A stretch of DNA of 64,000 nt from AcAMD-5 sp044343935 (lineage in GTDB: Bacteria; Actinomycetota; Actinomycetes; S36-B12; UBA5976): the NCBI GenBank assembly GCA_044343935.1, contig JBIJDU010000006.1, forward strand, positions 1 to 64,000. The letters are read 5' to 3'. Positions 9,001 to 18,250 of the stretch are shown in pieces (positions within the stretch are counted from its first letter, which is position 1; each line of letters opens with the position of its first letter). Made by a program: the position numbers and the translations under genes. Under the pieces are notes generated by a model, which saw nothing but the letters and a program-made list of their open reading frames with translations, was not told the origin of the DNA and searched no databases.

Positions 9001-12000
9001 CTATCGCCTAACTACCACCACAACACAGCGATTCTTGAACTCTGCGCAGAGCGGGCTGACTTTGCCACCCTTGTTCTTCACCTTGATTGGAATGCTCTTG
9101 TCAATGGTTCGTATCGCTTCAGTTGCGGCAACTGCCCTTCGAGCCGCAAACTTACGATCTGATTTGGGCTCAGTTGGCTTGGCATAAGCTTCCAGCACAA
9201 TCTTCTTTACTGGCTTATCAAAGATTGAAGTTAGTGGGATGGTGTAGCTGTCGGCAACAGTGCGCTGCAATCGATTAAACCCAATTGTCACCTGATCTGG
9301 CGCATCAATAACTAAGATCTTAAGTGAAGTAGATCGCAAAGTGTTTTGCGGCGATACCCCAACCACCTGCAGCGTATGTTCGCCAAGCTCAATACCTTCA
9401 GGTAGATCATTTAACGTCTCAAACGTGCCGTCTTCTTTAACCTCTACTTCACCCACAAATGTTGGCTCGGAGAAGATAAAGATCTTGGCTAAGGAGAACG
9501 GCATAAAGCCAGTGCCAGCAGACTTAATCTGTAGTTCCCGCGGCAATGTAAACAAGTTGTTTCTTACTACCGGTGGATTTAGTTGGCTTTGGGATTGCGC
9601 GGATAAGTCCAACTCCCAAAGATCTGATTTAACATTTATGCCAGCATTATTGGTTTTGGTGGTGGTTACCACATTTACTTCTTTATTGCCCTCTAGTACT
9701 ACTGGGGTAAGGGATGGCTGAGGTGGCGTTGGCAAAATAACCGGCACAACTTGTGTTGGTTGCGGCTTCTCAAACGTGTAAGTAAGTGGCGTTGCAGCAC
9801 CGTTATTTATCACTACTTCATATCTGCCTGGTCGCAGTGACCTAGTTTCTAACTCAAATTGAGTAGGTGACTGCCGCCAGTTAGTTGGATCAATAGATAG
9901 TCCATTTAAGGTGACATTAGTAATTGGCCGAGTGAAATTACCTTCAACTCTATTTGTTGGGGCAAATGGATTAGCTGGAATTGAAGGTGGCCGGACTACA
10001 TCAGTTTGAGCTGGACGAGGCGGTATTGGTGCCCTTGGTATCACTTCATTACTAGCAATTGAAACAGCGGAGTTAACTCCGCTATAGATTGCAATTGAGG
10101 TAAAGGTGTAGCTGACCCCATTGCTTAAGCCAGTAACCGTGCAAGAGCCTTCGGCTCCATTCACTGTACAGGTAAATCCACCTGGACTCGAGGTCACTAA
10201 ATATGAAGTTGGTGTTTCAGATGCTGGCGGTGTGACGGTAACTGTTGCTCTGCCATTACCAGGTGTGGCAACTGGTGCTCCCGGAACTTCCGGTGCGCCC
10301 GTGGTAAAGCTTCTAACAGTTCCATAAATCGGACCGCCGATTGTATTTGTGGAATAAGACTGGAAGTAGTACGTGGTATTGAAATTCAGCGACGAGACGT
10401 TAGCTGATACTGAAGTTGCGGCATAGCCTGAAGTGGTGGCGTTTGTACTTGGTGTAATGATGCTAACCGCTGCGTTATCAGAAGTTGCGCAATTGCTTAA
10501 AGTGCTGGAGACACTGATACAGAATCGGTTGGTGGTATTTATTCCATTAGCTACGACCGAAGAATTGAGCACGGCCGTTGAGCCAGATATGGAGCTTGCA
10601 GCAGCACTGGTATTTGTTGGTGCCCCTGAAACATTGATCGTAATTGCTTTGATATCTGATCGAGCAACGGCAACGCCTGCGGAACCCGTTCCATACTCAA
10701 TAATATAACCATTTACGCTTGAAGTATTAGTACCGCTTAGATCATTCCAACAAGAGCTAGTTGCATTCTGGACCAAGTTCCAATTCGTTACAGCGTAATC
10801 TTCATCACTTGCGTTATTTGGTTCTCCGCTGCACCAGTTTGCATAATTCAAGCCTTCGCTAGTTACGACCGAACCATTAGCAACACCTTGCCAGAATTGT
10901 TTGCCTGCTTCAGGTGATCCACCCGTTGGATCCCATTCCCATCGACCTTCAGTTGCAGCATCTGAGGCACCAATCCATACGTTTGCCGCATTTGCAATGT
11001 TCTTAAAAACGAAATCTTGCTCTGCAGCCGAAGTTATCGTTACTAGGTAGCCTGACAGTCCCAAATATGTGCTGGCTTTTGCGGCGGCATTGGCATCTGC
11101 CCAGGAAATCCGAGCATGGGCGCCGCCAGTGCGAGCAACATAGTAATTACCTCTAAATGAAGCAAAGCCAGATATAAATTTAGTTGCGGATACTCGTAAT
11201 TCCAGTGCACCGACCGTTGCACCAGTAGTGATCTTTAGGGTAGCTAAGGCAGCATTTATTTCTGTTGCGGTGCCAATAATTGTCAAGTTTGTGAAGCTTG
11301 ATTCTGAGCCGGCCGCAAAGCCAAATGCTCGCTCAGCTGTACCTAAATTAGCTATTTTTGCCGTGGTTCCAGCCCCAGCATTGATCAAGGATAGGGTAAC
11401 TGAATAGTCAACGTTCGGCTGTAAGCCAGATACCGAAATTCCACTGGCATTAAAGTCAGTTACATTTGCATTAATACTAAACGATGGTGGAGCAGTAACT
11501 AATGCTGCTTCATACAGAATGTTTACTGTGAAAGTATTAGTGCTCGATAGCGCACCTGCATCAGTTGCTGTAATTGTGAAGACGTCCGTAACGGATTGGG
11601 TAATCGCATTAATGGCTGTATCGTTTGGATCATAAACATAGGCGCCAGTTGTCTCATTAATACTAAAGGTGCCATAAATTCCTGCCTTTGAAACAGAACC
11701 ACCAGCTGAAACACCGTCTGTTAAAGCAAATGTGAATGAATTGTTGTCTGGGTCAGTCGGGGTGATGTTTCCAGTTTGATTGGTATAGGTATCCGCATCG
11801 GCAGTGTCATAAAGGGTGATACTGCTGGCAGCTAGGACTGGCGCATCATTGACCGTAGTAATGTTGATGTTAAACGTAGTTGAAGCACTGTTTCCAGTAG
11901 CAGGAACTGCAGTAAAAGTTACTGTTCTAGTTGCTGCTGGATTATCAGATGTTGATGCATAAGTTAATAGTCGAGCTACCTTCTGAACATTTGCTGCTGT

Positions 12001-13080
12001 TGCAAGAGTTCCAACTACGCGAATATTATCAATATAGAGTGAACCGCCAGCAACTTTACCACAAGTTCGATCATGGGTACCATTGACGAAAACAAATCGG
12101 TAATTTCCAGTAACCGGAATGTTGGCACTAGTGGTAGTCCATGGCTGACTAATTCCATTAGAGTCAATAACTTCAGTTTGTGCACCGGTGGTTGTGTTTA
12201 CGATATAACCGTATGCGTCATAATCGTCACCACCATCTGCAGCAGACCAATCAAAAGAAATCACATCTCCTTGAGCTGCTGCAAATGGTTCACTAACAGC
12301 TGCTGGACCATGAACAACATCGCAGCCGACCTTAGTGCCCATTGTGCTAAATAGTCTTAACGACTTTTCCCCTTCGTTCTTAACCGAAGTCGTGATTTCG
12401 GCCGAAAAAGTTGCAGAATCAGGAATGTTGTTATCCCGGTTTGTGGTATTAGCTGGATATGTGTTGTTTGAGTCATCTGAAACAAATCCACCTAAACTAG
12501 TGACACCTAAGTTAATAAAGTGATTCTGATTCCCCAAGCCCACAATTGTCCAACCAGCTAGTCTAGTCGAAATACTTGGAGGGCTGGTGTTTCCGTCATC
12601 AACTGTTATTGCACCGACGGTTGCATTTTCAAAACCTGAGTTTCCAAATGCACTTGTGAAGTTGATCCGAAGTGGCTGTCCATTTGTACCATTCTTGGTT
12701 TCATCAATAGAGGCAAATGGTTTGGCGGTTGTGTTGTCACCTACATAAATCTGATTACCAACAACTGAAACTACACCATCATCAATAACTGGAGTTTGAA
12801 CTTTCTGCAGACTCAATACGTCAGATGCAGCTTGTGAGCCAATTGCAAACTCAATGTATTTTCCATCAAAGGGACCACCAGTTACGGTAAGCCCAGCACC
12901 AGCAAGCACTGCCGCAGCATTTTCAGTGTAGGAAACTGTTGCCCCATCACCAACACCGGCATTTGCAGCTGAAGCACTTAGTGATGGGAGAAATACCTGA
13001 AGCAGCACAAGAGCTGAGAAGATTGCGAAAAGCCGTTGGGTGAAACCAAACCTTTCATCAGTATGCCTCACCAGCAACAT
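9001..13080 (-). CDS. Large surface adhesin with VCBS-like, C-type lectin and FN3 domains
   Basis: 1359 aa exported protein, signal peptide ending near SASAANA (about 40). Visible layout: beta-rich region with a carbohydrate-binding-like jelly-roll block (about 250-355, ending in LYIDNIRVVG); a VCBS/cadherin-like repeat (about 415-520, with GTFSINETTGAYVYDP); a C-type lectin domain (about 643-797) with VWIGASD, WEWDPTGG, WCSGEPNNASDEDY, CWNDLSG and YIIEYG, including the EPN and WND calcium/sugar-binding motifs; two fibronectin-III-like domains (about 815-1015); a Pro-rich linker; and C-terminal Ig-like modules ending in a basic VVVVRR. GGGAG-type ribosome site before the ATG. No LPxTG or membrane anchor was seen. 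Role in binding glycans or particles is inferred. Confidence 0.85.
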   Translation of the reverse strand: MLLVRHTDERFGFTQRLFAIFSALVLLQVFLPSLSASAANAGVGDGATVSYTENAAAVLAGAGLTVTGGPFDGKYIEFAIGSQAASDVLSLQKVQTPVIDDGVVSVVGNQIYVGDNTTAKPFASIDETKNGTNGQPLRINFTSAFGNSGFENATVGAITVDDGNTSPPSISTRLAGWTIVGLGNQNHFINLGVTSLGGFVSDDSNNTYPANTTNRDNNIPDSATFSAEITTSVKNEGEKSLRLFSTMGTKVGCDVVHGPAAVSEPFAAAQGDVISFDWSAADGGDDYDAYGYIVNTTTGAQTEVIDSNGISQPWTTTSANIPVTGNYRFVFVNGTHDRTCGKVAGGSLYIDNIRVVGTLATAANVQKVARLLTYASTSDNPAATRTVTFTAVPATGNSASTTFNINITTVNDAPVLAASSITLYDTADADTYTNQTGNITPTDPDNNSFTFALTDGVSAGGSVSKAGIYGTFSINETTGAYVYDPNDTAINAITQSVTDVFTITATDAGALSSTNTFTVNILYEAALVTAPPSFSINANVTDFNASGISVSGLQPNVDYSVTLSLINAGAGTTAKIANLGTAERAFGFAAGSESSFTNLTIIGTATEINAALATLKITTGATVGALELRVSATKFISGFASFRGNYYVARTGGAHARISWADANAAAKASTYLGLSGYLVTITSAAEQDFVFKNIANAANVWIGASDAATEGRWEWDPTGGSPEAGKQFWQGVANGSVVTSEGLNYANWCSGEPNNASDEDYAVTNWNLVQNATSSCWNDLSGTNTSSVNGYIIEYGTGSAGVAVARSDIKAITINVSGAPTNTSAAASSISGSTAVLNSSVVANGINTTNRFCISVSSTLSNCATSDNAAVSIITPSTNATTSGYAATSVSANVSSLNFNTTYYFQSYSTNTIGGPIYGTVRSFTTGAPEVPGAPVATPGNGRATVTVTPPASETPTSYLVTSSPGGFTCTVNGAEGSCTVTGLSNGVSYTFTSIAIYSGVNSAVSIASNEVIPRAPIPPRPAQTDVVRPPSIPANPFAPTNRVEGNFTRPITNVTLNGLSIDPTNWRQSPTQFELETRSLRPGRYEVVINNGAATPLTYTFEKPQPTQVVPVILPTPPQPSLTPVVLEGNKEVNVVTTTKTNNAGINVKSDLWELDLSAQSQSQLNPPVVRNNLFTLPRELQIKSAGTGFMPFSLAKIFIFSEPTFVGEVEVKEDGTFETLNDLPEGIELGEHTLQVVGVSPQNTLRSTSLKILVIDAPDQVTIGFNRLQRTVADSYTIPLTSIFDKPVKKIVLEAYAKPTEPKSDRKFAARRAVAATEAIRTIDKSIPIKVKNKGGKVSPLCAEFKNRCVVVVVRR

Positions 13081-13222
13081 CTTTACTCCCGCTTTAGTGA
13101 CCTATAGTCATGAATTAAGCATCCCACTAGATTGTGAACATAATTCAAACTATTGGTCTAAAGATACCGCAGGAAACTGTGACCTGCACAATGCACCAAC
13201 CGTGGTGTTTTTGTTGAAGGGG

Positions 13223-14521
13223 TTAGCGGCTGAGATCCCGAAGCACAATCGTGGCATCTCTGGCTTGTCCTACACCTATCGCACTAATTGGCGCTCCCGA
13301 TTGCTCCTCTAAGAACTTCACATAATCTTGAGCTGCTTTTGGCAGATCACTAAATGATCTAGCGGAGCTGATATCAGATTTCCAGCCCGGCAACATCTCA
13401 TAAATTGGTTTGGCATGATGAAACTCAGTTTGGGTCATTGGGAGTTCAGTGTGAGTTTTTCCGTCTATTTCATAGCCAACACAAACTGGAATCTGATCAA
13501 AGCCAGATAACACATCTAATTTAGTTAAGAAGAAATCAGTAATGCCATTTACTCGAACGGCGTATCTGGCAACTAGTGCGTCATACCAACCACAGCGACG
13601 CTCGCGTCCAGTTGTGGTGCCGAACTCACCACCAACATCTCTAAGTTGCGTTCCATTCTCATCAAATAACTCAGTTGGGAATGGGCCAGCACCTACTCGA
13701 GTGGTATAGGCCTTAACGATGCCAATCACGGTTGAGATTTTGTTTGGTCCAATACCTGATCCAGTTGCGGCTCCGCCGGCAACTGGATTAGAAGAAGTCA
13801 CAAACGGATAAGTGCCATGGTCGACATCTAATAATGTTCCCTGGCCACCTTCAAGCAGAATAGTTTTATTCTCACCAAGTGCATTATTGAGCAGCAGTGA
13901 AGTGTCGGTGACATATGGCTTTAGTCGCTCGGCAAAAGAAAGTAACGTTTCAGTTACTTGGGCTGCTTCTACGGCACGTCGGTTATAGATCTTCACAAAC
14001 AATTCGTTCTTAGTTGCCAGCGCTGCTTCTACTTTTTGCTGCAGAATTGATGCGTCATACAGATCTTGAATGCGAATACCAATTCGACTCATTTTGTCCG
14101 CATAAGTTGGCCCAATGCCGCGGCCAGTTGTGCCTATTTGTCGTTTACCTAAGAAACGCTCAACGACTTTGTCTTGCATTACATGATAAGGCGCAATTAC
14201 ATGGGCATTTGCAGATACTTTTAATTTACTAACATCAATGCCGCGATCAATCAAGCCATCTAGTTCTTTGAACATTACTGCTAGATCAATTACTACACCA
14301 TTACCAATAACTGGTACTACGTTTGGGCTAAGAATGCCTGATGGTAACAAATGCAGCGCATATTTCTCTTTGCCAGTTGGGGTATTAATTACTACCGTGT
14401 GGCCAGCGTTGTTACCACCTTGATAACGAACAACGTAATCAACACTAGAACCTAATAGATCGGTTGCTTTGCCTTTTCCTTCATCGCCCCATTGGGCACC
14501 AATAATGACTATTGCTGGCAT
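13223..14521 (-). CDS. purA: Adenylosuccinate synthase
   Basis: 432 aa cytosolic enzyme joining IMP and aspartate with GTP to form adenylosuccinate, the first step from IMP to AMP. Diagnostic blocks: PAIVIIGAQWGDEGKGK at the N-terminus, GGNNAGHTVV, GRGIGPTYADK, LLEGGQGTLLDVDHGTYP and TTGRERRCGWYD. The ATG at 14521 gives the canonical N-terminus and overlaps the stop of the DUF3151 gene by one base (TAATG), indicating translational coupling. An in-frame GTG four codons upstream is not needed. The order fba, DUF3151, purA is conserved in many actinobacteria. Confidence 0.97.
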   Translation of the reverse strand: MPAIVIIGAQWGDEGKGKATDLLGSSVDYVVRYQGGNNAGHTVVINTPTGKEKYALHLLPSGILSPNVVPVIGNGVVIDLAVMFKELDGLIDRGIDVSKLKVSANAHVIAPYHVMQDKVVERFLGKRQIGTTGRGIGPTYADKMSRIGIRIQDLYDASILQQKVEAALATKNELFVKIYNRRAVEAAQVTETLLSFAERLKPYVTDTSLLLNNALGENKTILLEGGQGTLLDVDHGTYPFVTSSNPVAGGAATGSGIGPNKISTVIGIVKAYTTRVGAGPFPTELFDENGTQLRDVGGEFGTTTGRERRCGWYDALVARYAVRVNGITDFFLTKLDVLSGFDQIPVCVGYEIDGKTHTELPMTQTEFHHAKPIYEMLPGWKSDISSARSFSDLPKAAQDYVKFLEEQSGAPISAIGVGQARDATIVLRDLSR

Positions 14522-14931
14522 TAGCTCACCCAACTTAGATCTAGATTATGTTCAGTTCCAGTGCATTCGGAAATAAAATTAGCCAACCGATAAACCTCAG
14601 CCTCTTCACCAATCTCTTTCGCTGCTCTACCTAATGCGGCAAGACACCAAAGAAATCCACGATTACCGTCATGGGCATACGGAACTGGCCCTGCCCCTTT
14701 CCAGCCGGATTTTCTGAGTTGATCTAATGCGCGGTGATAACCAACTCGGGCATAGGCATAACTGCCAAGCACCTGGCCTGATTTCCAAGCAGCTTCAGCG
14801 GCAATTGCCCAAGCGAGTGGCTGATCGGGAAATTTAATTGGTAACTCCATTGGTGGAGTTGATTCAATTGCTTTCTGCAGCTCAGCATTAACTGGCAGCA
14901 GGGTTGGATCTGCTGGATTTAGTAGGTTCAT
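14521..14931 (-). CDS. DUF3151 family protein
   Basis: 136 aa, actinobacteria-specific DUF3151. Characteristic features are the opening NLLNPADPTLLP, AWAIAAEAAW, SYAYARVGYHRALDQLR and GFLWCLAALGRAA. The function is unknown; its constant position between class II aldolase and adenylosuccinate synthase suggests a link with central metabolism, but no motif indicates catalysis. It overlaps fba by 4 nt (ATGA) and purA by 1 nt. Confidence 0.92.
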   Translation of the reverse strand: MNLLNPADPTLLPVNAELQKAIESTPPMELPIKFPDQPLAWAIAAEAAWKSGQVLGSYAYARVGYHRALDQLRKSGWKGAGPVPYAHDGNRGFLWCLAALGRAAKEIGEEAEVYRLANFISECTGTEHNLDLSWVS

Positions 14932-15950
14932 TTGATTTTAGTTCCAGTTGACCTGAGATCTTCACAAGCAGTAACAACTCGCTTTGCCATTGATGCTTCC
15001 GCTAACTTGCCGTAACTTCTTGGGTCATAAACCTTCTTATTACCCACTTCGCCATCAATTTTGAGAATACCGTCATAGTTCTTAAACATATGATCCGCAA
15101 TTGGTCTAGTAAATGCATACTGCGTATCCGTATCAATATTCATTTTAATTACGCCATAATCTAAAGATTCTCGGATCTCAGTTAATAGCGAGCCAGAGCC
15201 ACCATGGAATACCAAATCAAATGGCTGGTTCTTTCCACTCGCTTTGCCAACTGCGCTTTGAATCTCATCAAGGATCTTTGGCTCTAGTTTCACATTACCT
15301 GGCTTATAGACACCATGCACATTGCCAAACGTTGCTGCTAATAGATATCGCCCGTTTTCGCCAAGGCCTAACTCATTAGCCGTCATAATTGCATCTTCAG
15401 TAGTGGTATAGAGCTTTGCATCTTTGGATGCTTCAATACCATCTTCTTCACCGCCAACAACGCCAATTTCTAACTCCATAACAACGTTTGCTTTAACACA
15501 AAGATCTAGCAACCGCTTCGCAGTTGCTAAGTTTTCTTTCATCGGCAAAATCGAGCCATCCCACATCTGGGATTGAAATAGCGGATTCTTTCCCTGCTTT
15601 AGCCGTTCGATGGAGTTAATTAGTAGCGGCTCCATAAAACCAGAAAGTTTTTCTGGTGGGCAGTGATCAGTGTGCAGCGCGATGTTTACCGAGTACTTCT
15701 CTGCCACTACATGCGCAAATTCAGCAAGTGCTATTGCACCAACGATCATGTCTTTAAGTAGTTGACCTGAGGCAAACTCCGCACCACCCCAACTCACCTG
15801 CACGATGCCATCTGATTCCGCTTCCGCAAAACCTCTAATAGCTGCAACTATGCTGTTAGAAGAGGTGCAGTTAATTGCGGGGTAGGCGAATTTGCCGGCC
15901 TTAGCTCGATCGAGCATTTCATGGTAGATCTCTGGGGTAGCAATAGGCAT
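14928..15950 (-). CDS. fba: Class II fructose-bisphosphate aldolase
   Basis: 340 aa zinc-dependent aldolase interconverting fructose-1,6-bisphosphate with DHAP and glyceraldehyde-3-P. Seen: AYPAINCTSSNSI at the substrate site, ALHTDHCPPE with zinc/catalytic Asp-His, FGNVHGVYKPGNV, LVFHGGSGS in the phosphate loop and NIDTDTQYAFTRP. A strong AAGGAG lies 7 nt before the ATG. First gene of the fba-DUF3151-purA unit; the promoter lies in the 205-bp divergent gap upstream. Confidence 0.97.
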   Translation of the reverse strand: MPIATPEIYHEMLDRAKAGKFAYPAINCTSSNSIVAAIRGFAEAESDGIVQVSWGGAEFASGQLLKDMIVGAIALAEFAHVVAEKYSVNIALHTDHCPPEKLSGFMEPLLINSIERLKQGKNPLFQSQMWDGSILPMKENLATAKRLLDLCVKANVVMELEIGVVGGEEDGIEASKDAKLYTTTEDAIMTANELGLGENGRYLLAATFGNVHGVYKPGNVKLEPKILDEIQSAVGKASGKNQPFDLVFHGGSGSLLTEIRESLDYGVIKMNIDTDTQYAFTRPIADHMFKNYDGILKIDGEVGNKKVYDPRSYGKLAEASMAKRVVTACEDLRSTGTKIK

Positions 15951-16155
15951 TAGTGCTCCTTACTGGCTTATCCTCTCAAATCGAGCCCAACAACACCTTA
16001 TTGGGCGCTGGTTTCGAGGGGAACTCCGTGACCAATCGGGGCGCATTCCAGGAAATAGCCAACCTTCAAAAAGCTGTCCCAACGAATTGGATTTCTATCA
16101 AGTAATTATCGGGGGTTGAGCCTAGGCTTAAGTCACTATTTAGTAAGGAGTTGCA
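15951..16155. promoter_or_regulatory. Divergent control region of fba and the 16156 secreted gene
   Basis: This 205-bp gap separates fba (minus) from a small secreted protein (plus) and must hold both promoters. A GCCCAA...TTGGGC inverted repeat lies at about 15985-16006. On the plus strand TTGAGC near 16117 is followed by an AT-rich TATTTAGT near the expected -10 position and then TAAGGAG before the ATG. No small ORF or RNA gene was recognised. Confidence 0.4.
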
Positions 16156-16677
16156 ATGAAACGCAACATCATTATGGTGCTAATTTTGGCAATTGCTTGT
16201 TTAGTGCCAGCAACAACTGCGGTAGCAAAAACTGCCAAATCCGGCGGTCCCTGCGCTACAGCAGGCCAGAAGGTAACTGTTTATGACAAGGTATTACCAA
16301 ATCGAGGTAAAACATTTACCTGCGTTAAGACAAAATCCGGTTTGAAGTTCGGACCTGCCGTTGAAACCGCAAAAATCAAGTCCTTACTAACAATTTCTCA
16401 AGTTTGGAAAGGTAATTCAGTAACCCTTTCAATTCTTGATGGTCAAGGTAAGTCATGCGAGGTTAGCACCAACACGAGTCCCGAGTGCAAAGGATTTTAT
16501 CTTGGCTGGCGAGCAAACTTCAAAGATGACGACAAAACAATTGTTTATGGGGATCTAGAAACTGTAATTTCTGGTTTAAGTATTGGTGATCGCGGTGCAT
16601 TTAGATTGATGTATCAAGAAAACCAAAATGCTAATCCAGTAATTGTTAAGGAATTTCCGTTCTACTACGACTACTGA
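16156..16677 (+). CDS. Small secreted protein with N-terminal two-cysteine motif
   Basis: 173 aa. The signal peptide ends at TTAVAK. Mature residues begin with GGPCATAGQKV...GKTFTCVK...LKFG, the same two-cysteine module visible at the start of the truncated protein at 2-1477. The C-terminal 100 residues form a beta-rich domain with a second cysteine pair (KSCEV and PECKG) that I cannot assign to a family. TAAGGAG immediately upstream is a good ribosome site. Likely a periplasmic/wall-space or surface protein. Confidence 0.8.
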   Translation: MKRNIIMVLILAIACLVPATTAVAKTAKSGGPCATAGQKVTVYDKVLPNRGKTFTCVKTKSGLKFGPAVETAKIKSLLTISQVWKGNSVTLSILDGQGKSCEVSTNTSPECKGFYLGWRANFKDDDKTIVYGDLETVISGLSIGDRGAFRLMYQENQNANPVIVKEFPFYYDY

Positions 16678-16686
16678 TTGAACCTG

Positions 16687-16730
16687 ATTACCTCAATTAG
16701 TGGTAAGGCATTACCACTAATTGAGGTAAT
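16687..16730. terminator. Bidirectional hairpin between convergent genes
   Basis: A perfect 20-bp inverted repeat with a GGCA loop (arms 16687-16706 and 16711-16730) fills the gap between the stops at 16677 (plus) and 16742 (minus). Neither side has a long T-run, as is common for actinobacterial hairpin terminators. Confidence 0.75.
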
Positions 16731-16741
16731 GCAGTTAAGCA

Positions 16742-17380
16742 TTAAATTAAATGCTGCATCGCCCAGGCATACATGGCAATTGCTCCTGCCGCGGAAGCAT
16801 TCATTGACCTAGTTGAGCCATATTGGCTGATCTCTAATACCTGATCTGCCGCTGCTATTGCTTCATCAGATAACCCAGGGCCTTCTTGGCCAAATAGAAA
16901 TACGCACTCTTTAGGTAATACCGCGGTTTCTAATCTAGTTGAACTATCCGTGTTATCAATTGCGATTATTGGCATACTATTTTCGCTGCACCAATTAACA
17001 AAACTTGCCACGTCTGGGTGATGCATCACATGGAGGTATTTATCGGTCACCATCGCGCCGCGGCGATTCCAATCTCGTTTCCCAACAATATGCACCTTAG
17101 CAACATTAAATGCATTAGCAGTTCTAACAATTGAGCCAATGTTTAGATCATGCTGCCAATTCTCAATTGCGATCTGCAGTGGATTGCGTTTCGTGTCTAA
17201 ATCTTTAACTATTGCTGCAACTGACCAATAACGATAATGATCCAATACATTTCTTCGATCACCATTTTCTAACAGTTCTGGATCGTATTGCTCACCCTTT
17301 GGCCATGGTTTGGGATGTGGTCCAACCCCAACTACTGGATAAAACTCACCAGGTCCTAGATCCCCGCGATCATCGGTCAT
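16742..17380 (-). CDS. SpoU/TrmH-family RNA 2'-O-methyltransferase
   Basis: 212 aa SPOUT-fold methyltransferase. Motif 1 ENWQHDLNIGSIVRTANAF contains the catalytic Arg and Asn; motif 2 is VFLFGQEGPGLS; motif 3 RSMNASAAGAIAMYAW completes the knot that binds S-adenosylmethionine. This compact form, without an N-terminal substrate-binding domain, resembles TrmH-like tRNA methyltransferases, but the target nucleotide cannot be assigned from sequence. It overlaps the upstream zinc-ribbon gene by 4 nt, so the two are probably co-translated. Confidence 0.9.
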   Translation of the reverse strand: MTDDRGDLGPGEFYPVVGVGPHPKPWPKGEQYDPELLENGDRRNVLDHYRYWSVAAIVKDLDTKRNPLQIAIENWQHDLNIGSIVRTANAFNVAKVHIVGKRDWNRRGAMVTDKYLHVMHHPDVASFVNWCSENSMPIIAIDNTDSSTRLETAVLPKECVFLFGQEGPGLSDEAIAAADQVLEISQYGSTRSMNASAAGAIAMYAWAMQHLI

Positions 17381-17655
17381 TTACGCCGCTTAAAAAGTTT
17401 GATCAGCTTTCGTTTCTTCGCTTCTCGTCTAACCTCTTTGAGGGACTCTTTGCTTGGTTCACTTGGTAAAACTGGTTGGTTCTTAAGGAAGTTTTCTAGC
17501 TCAGCAAAATCAAGTTTTGCTTCAATTGGTTTATCTTCTTTTTTAGGTAAGCCAACCGCAGAAGCGCGGAAACTAGAAAACTCAGTCCCGTTGCACCTAG
17601 TGCAAACTCTCACCCCTTGGGGTTCGCTCTTCCCACACGATAAACACAGCGGCAT
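17377..17655 (-). CDS. Small zinc-ribbon protein
   Basis: 92 aa. An N-terminal zinc ribbon with CLSC and CTRC knuckles (MPLCLSCGK, VRVCTRCNG) is followed by a charged acidic stretch and a strongly basic C-terminus (REAKKRKLIKLFKRRK). Such short ribbons usually bind nucleic acid or ribosomes. ATGA overlap with the downstream RNA methyltransferase suggests a role near RNA modification, which is inference only. Confidence 0.75.
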   Translation of the reverse strand: MPLCLSCGKSEPQGVRVCTRCNGTEFSSFRASAVGLPKKEDKPIEAKLDFAELENFLKNQPVLPSEPSKESLKEVRREAKKRKLIKLFKRRK

Positions 17656-17683
17656 AAGCCAATTCTAGTTAGCCTTTCTTAGA

Positions 17684-17689
17684 TAAGGT
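17684..17689 (+). promoter_or_regulatory. Probable -10 box before pyrE
   Basis: TAAGGT lies 7 nt before the pyrE ATG with no ribosome site between them, consistent with leaderless transcription. Confidence 0.35.
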
Positions 17690-17696
17690 TTAGCCC

Positions 17697-18230
17697 ATGA
17701 GCGCAAAAGCAGAACTAAAACAGCAGATCCTGGCTAAAGCCGTAGTTCACGGCAAAGTCATTCTCTCCTCGGGTAAAGAAGCTGACTATTACGTAGATTT
17801 ACGTCGCGTTACCCTCGATGGGGTAGCCGCACCATTAGTTGGTGAAGTAATGCGAGAGTTAACTAAAGATTTAGGTTATGAAGCAGTTGGTGGTCTCACC
17901 CTTGGTGCCGATCCAGTAGCAACCGCAATGCTGCATGATGCGGCAAAACACGGTGAAGTACTAGATGCGTTTGTCGTGCGCAAAGCAGATAAAGCCCATG
18001 GCCTACAGCGCCGAATTGAAGGTGCTGAAGTTGAGGGTAGGAGAGTTCTTGCAGTTGAAGACACTTCCACTACAGGAGATAGTGTTTTAACTGCAGTCGA
18101 GCAACTTGAAAAAGCAGGGGCGATCGTGGTTGGTATTGCAGTAATAGTTGATCGCGGTGCTGGCAAAGTGCTAAAAGAAAAAGGCTATGAATTTAGAGCA
18201 GCTTATTCATTAGCAGATTTAGGGTTATAG
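17697..18230 (+). CDS. pyrE: Orotate phosphoribosyltransferase
   Basis: 177 aa enzyme forming OMP from orotate and PRPP in pyrimidine synthesis. The PRPP loop VLAVEDTSTTGDS, the GGLTLGADPVATA segment and YYVDLRRVTLDG are the expected conserved blocks, and the length fits the short actinobacterial form. No Shine-Dalgarno is seen; the ATG follows a TAAGGT box at leaderless spacing. Convergent with the SDR gene that ends at 18251. Confidence 0.95.
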   Translation: MSAKAELKQQILAKAVVHGKVILSSGKEADYYVDLRRVTLDGVAAPLVGEVMRELTKDLGYEAVGGLTLGADPVATAMLHDAAKHGEVLDAFVVRKADKAHGLQRRIEGAEVEGRRVLAVEDTSTTGDSVLTAVEQLEKAGAIVVGIAVIVDRGAGKVLKEKGYEFRAAYSLADLGL

Positions 18231-18250
18231 CCCAAACAAGTAAAGTTAAC

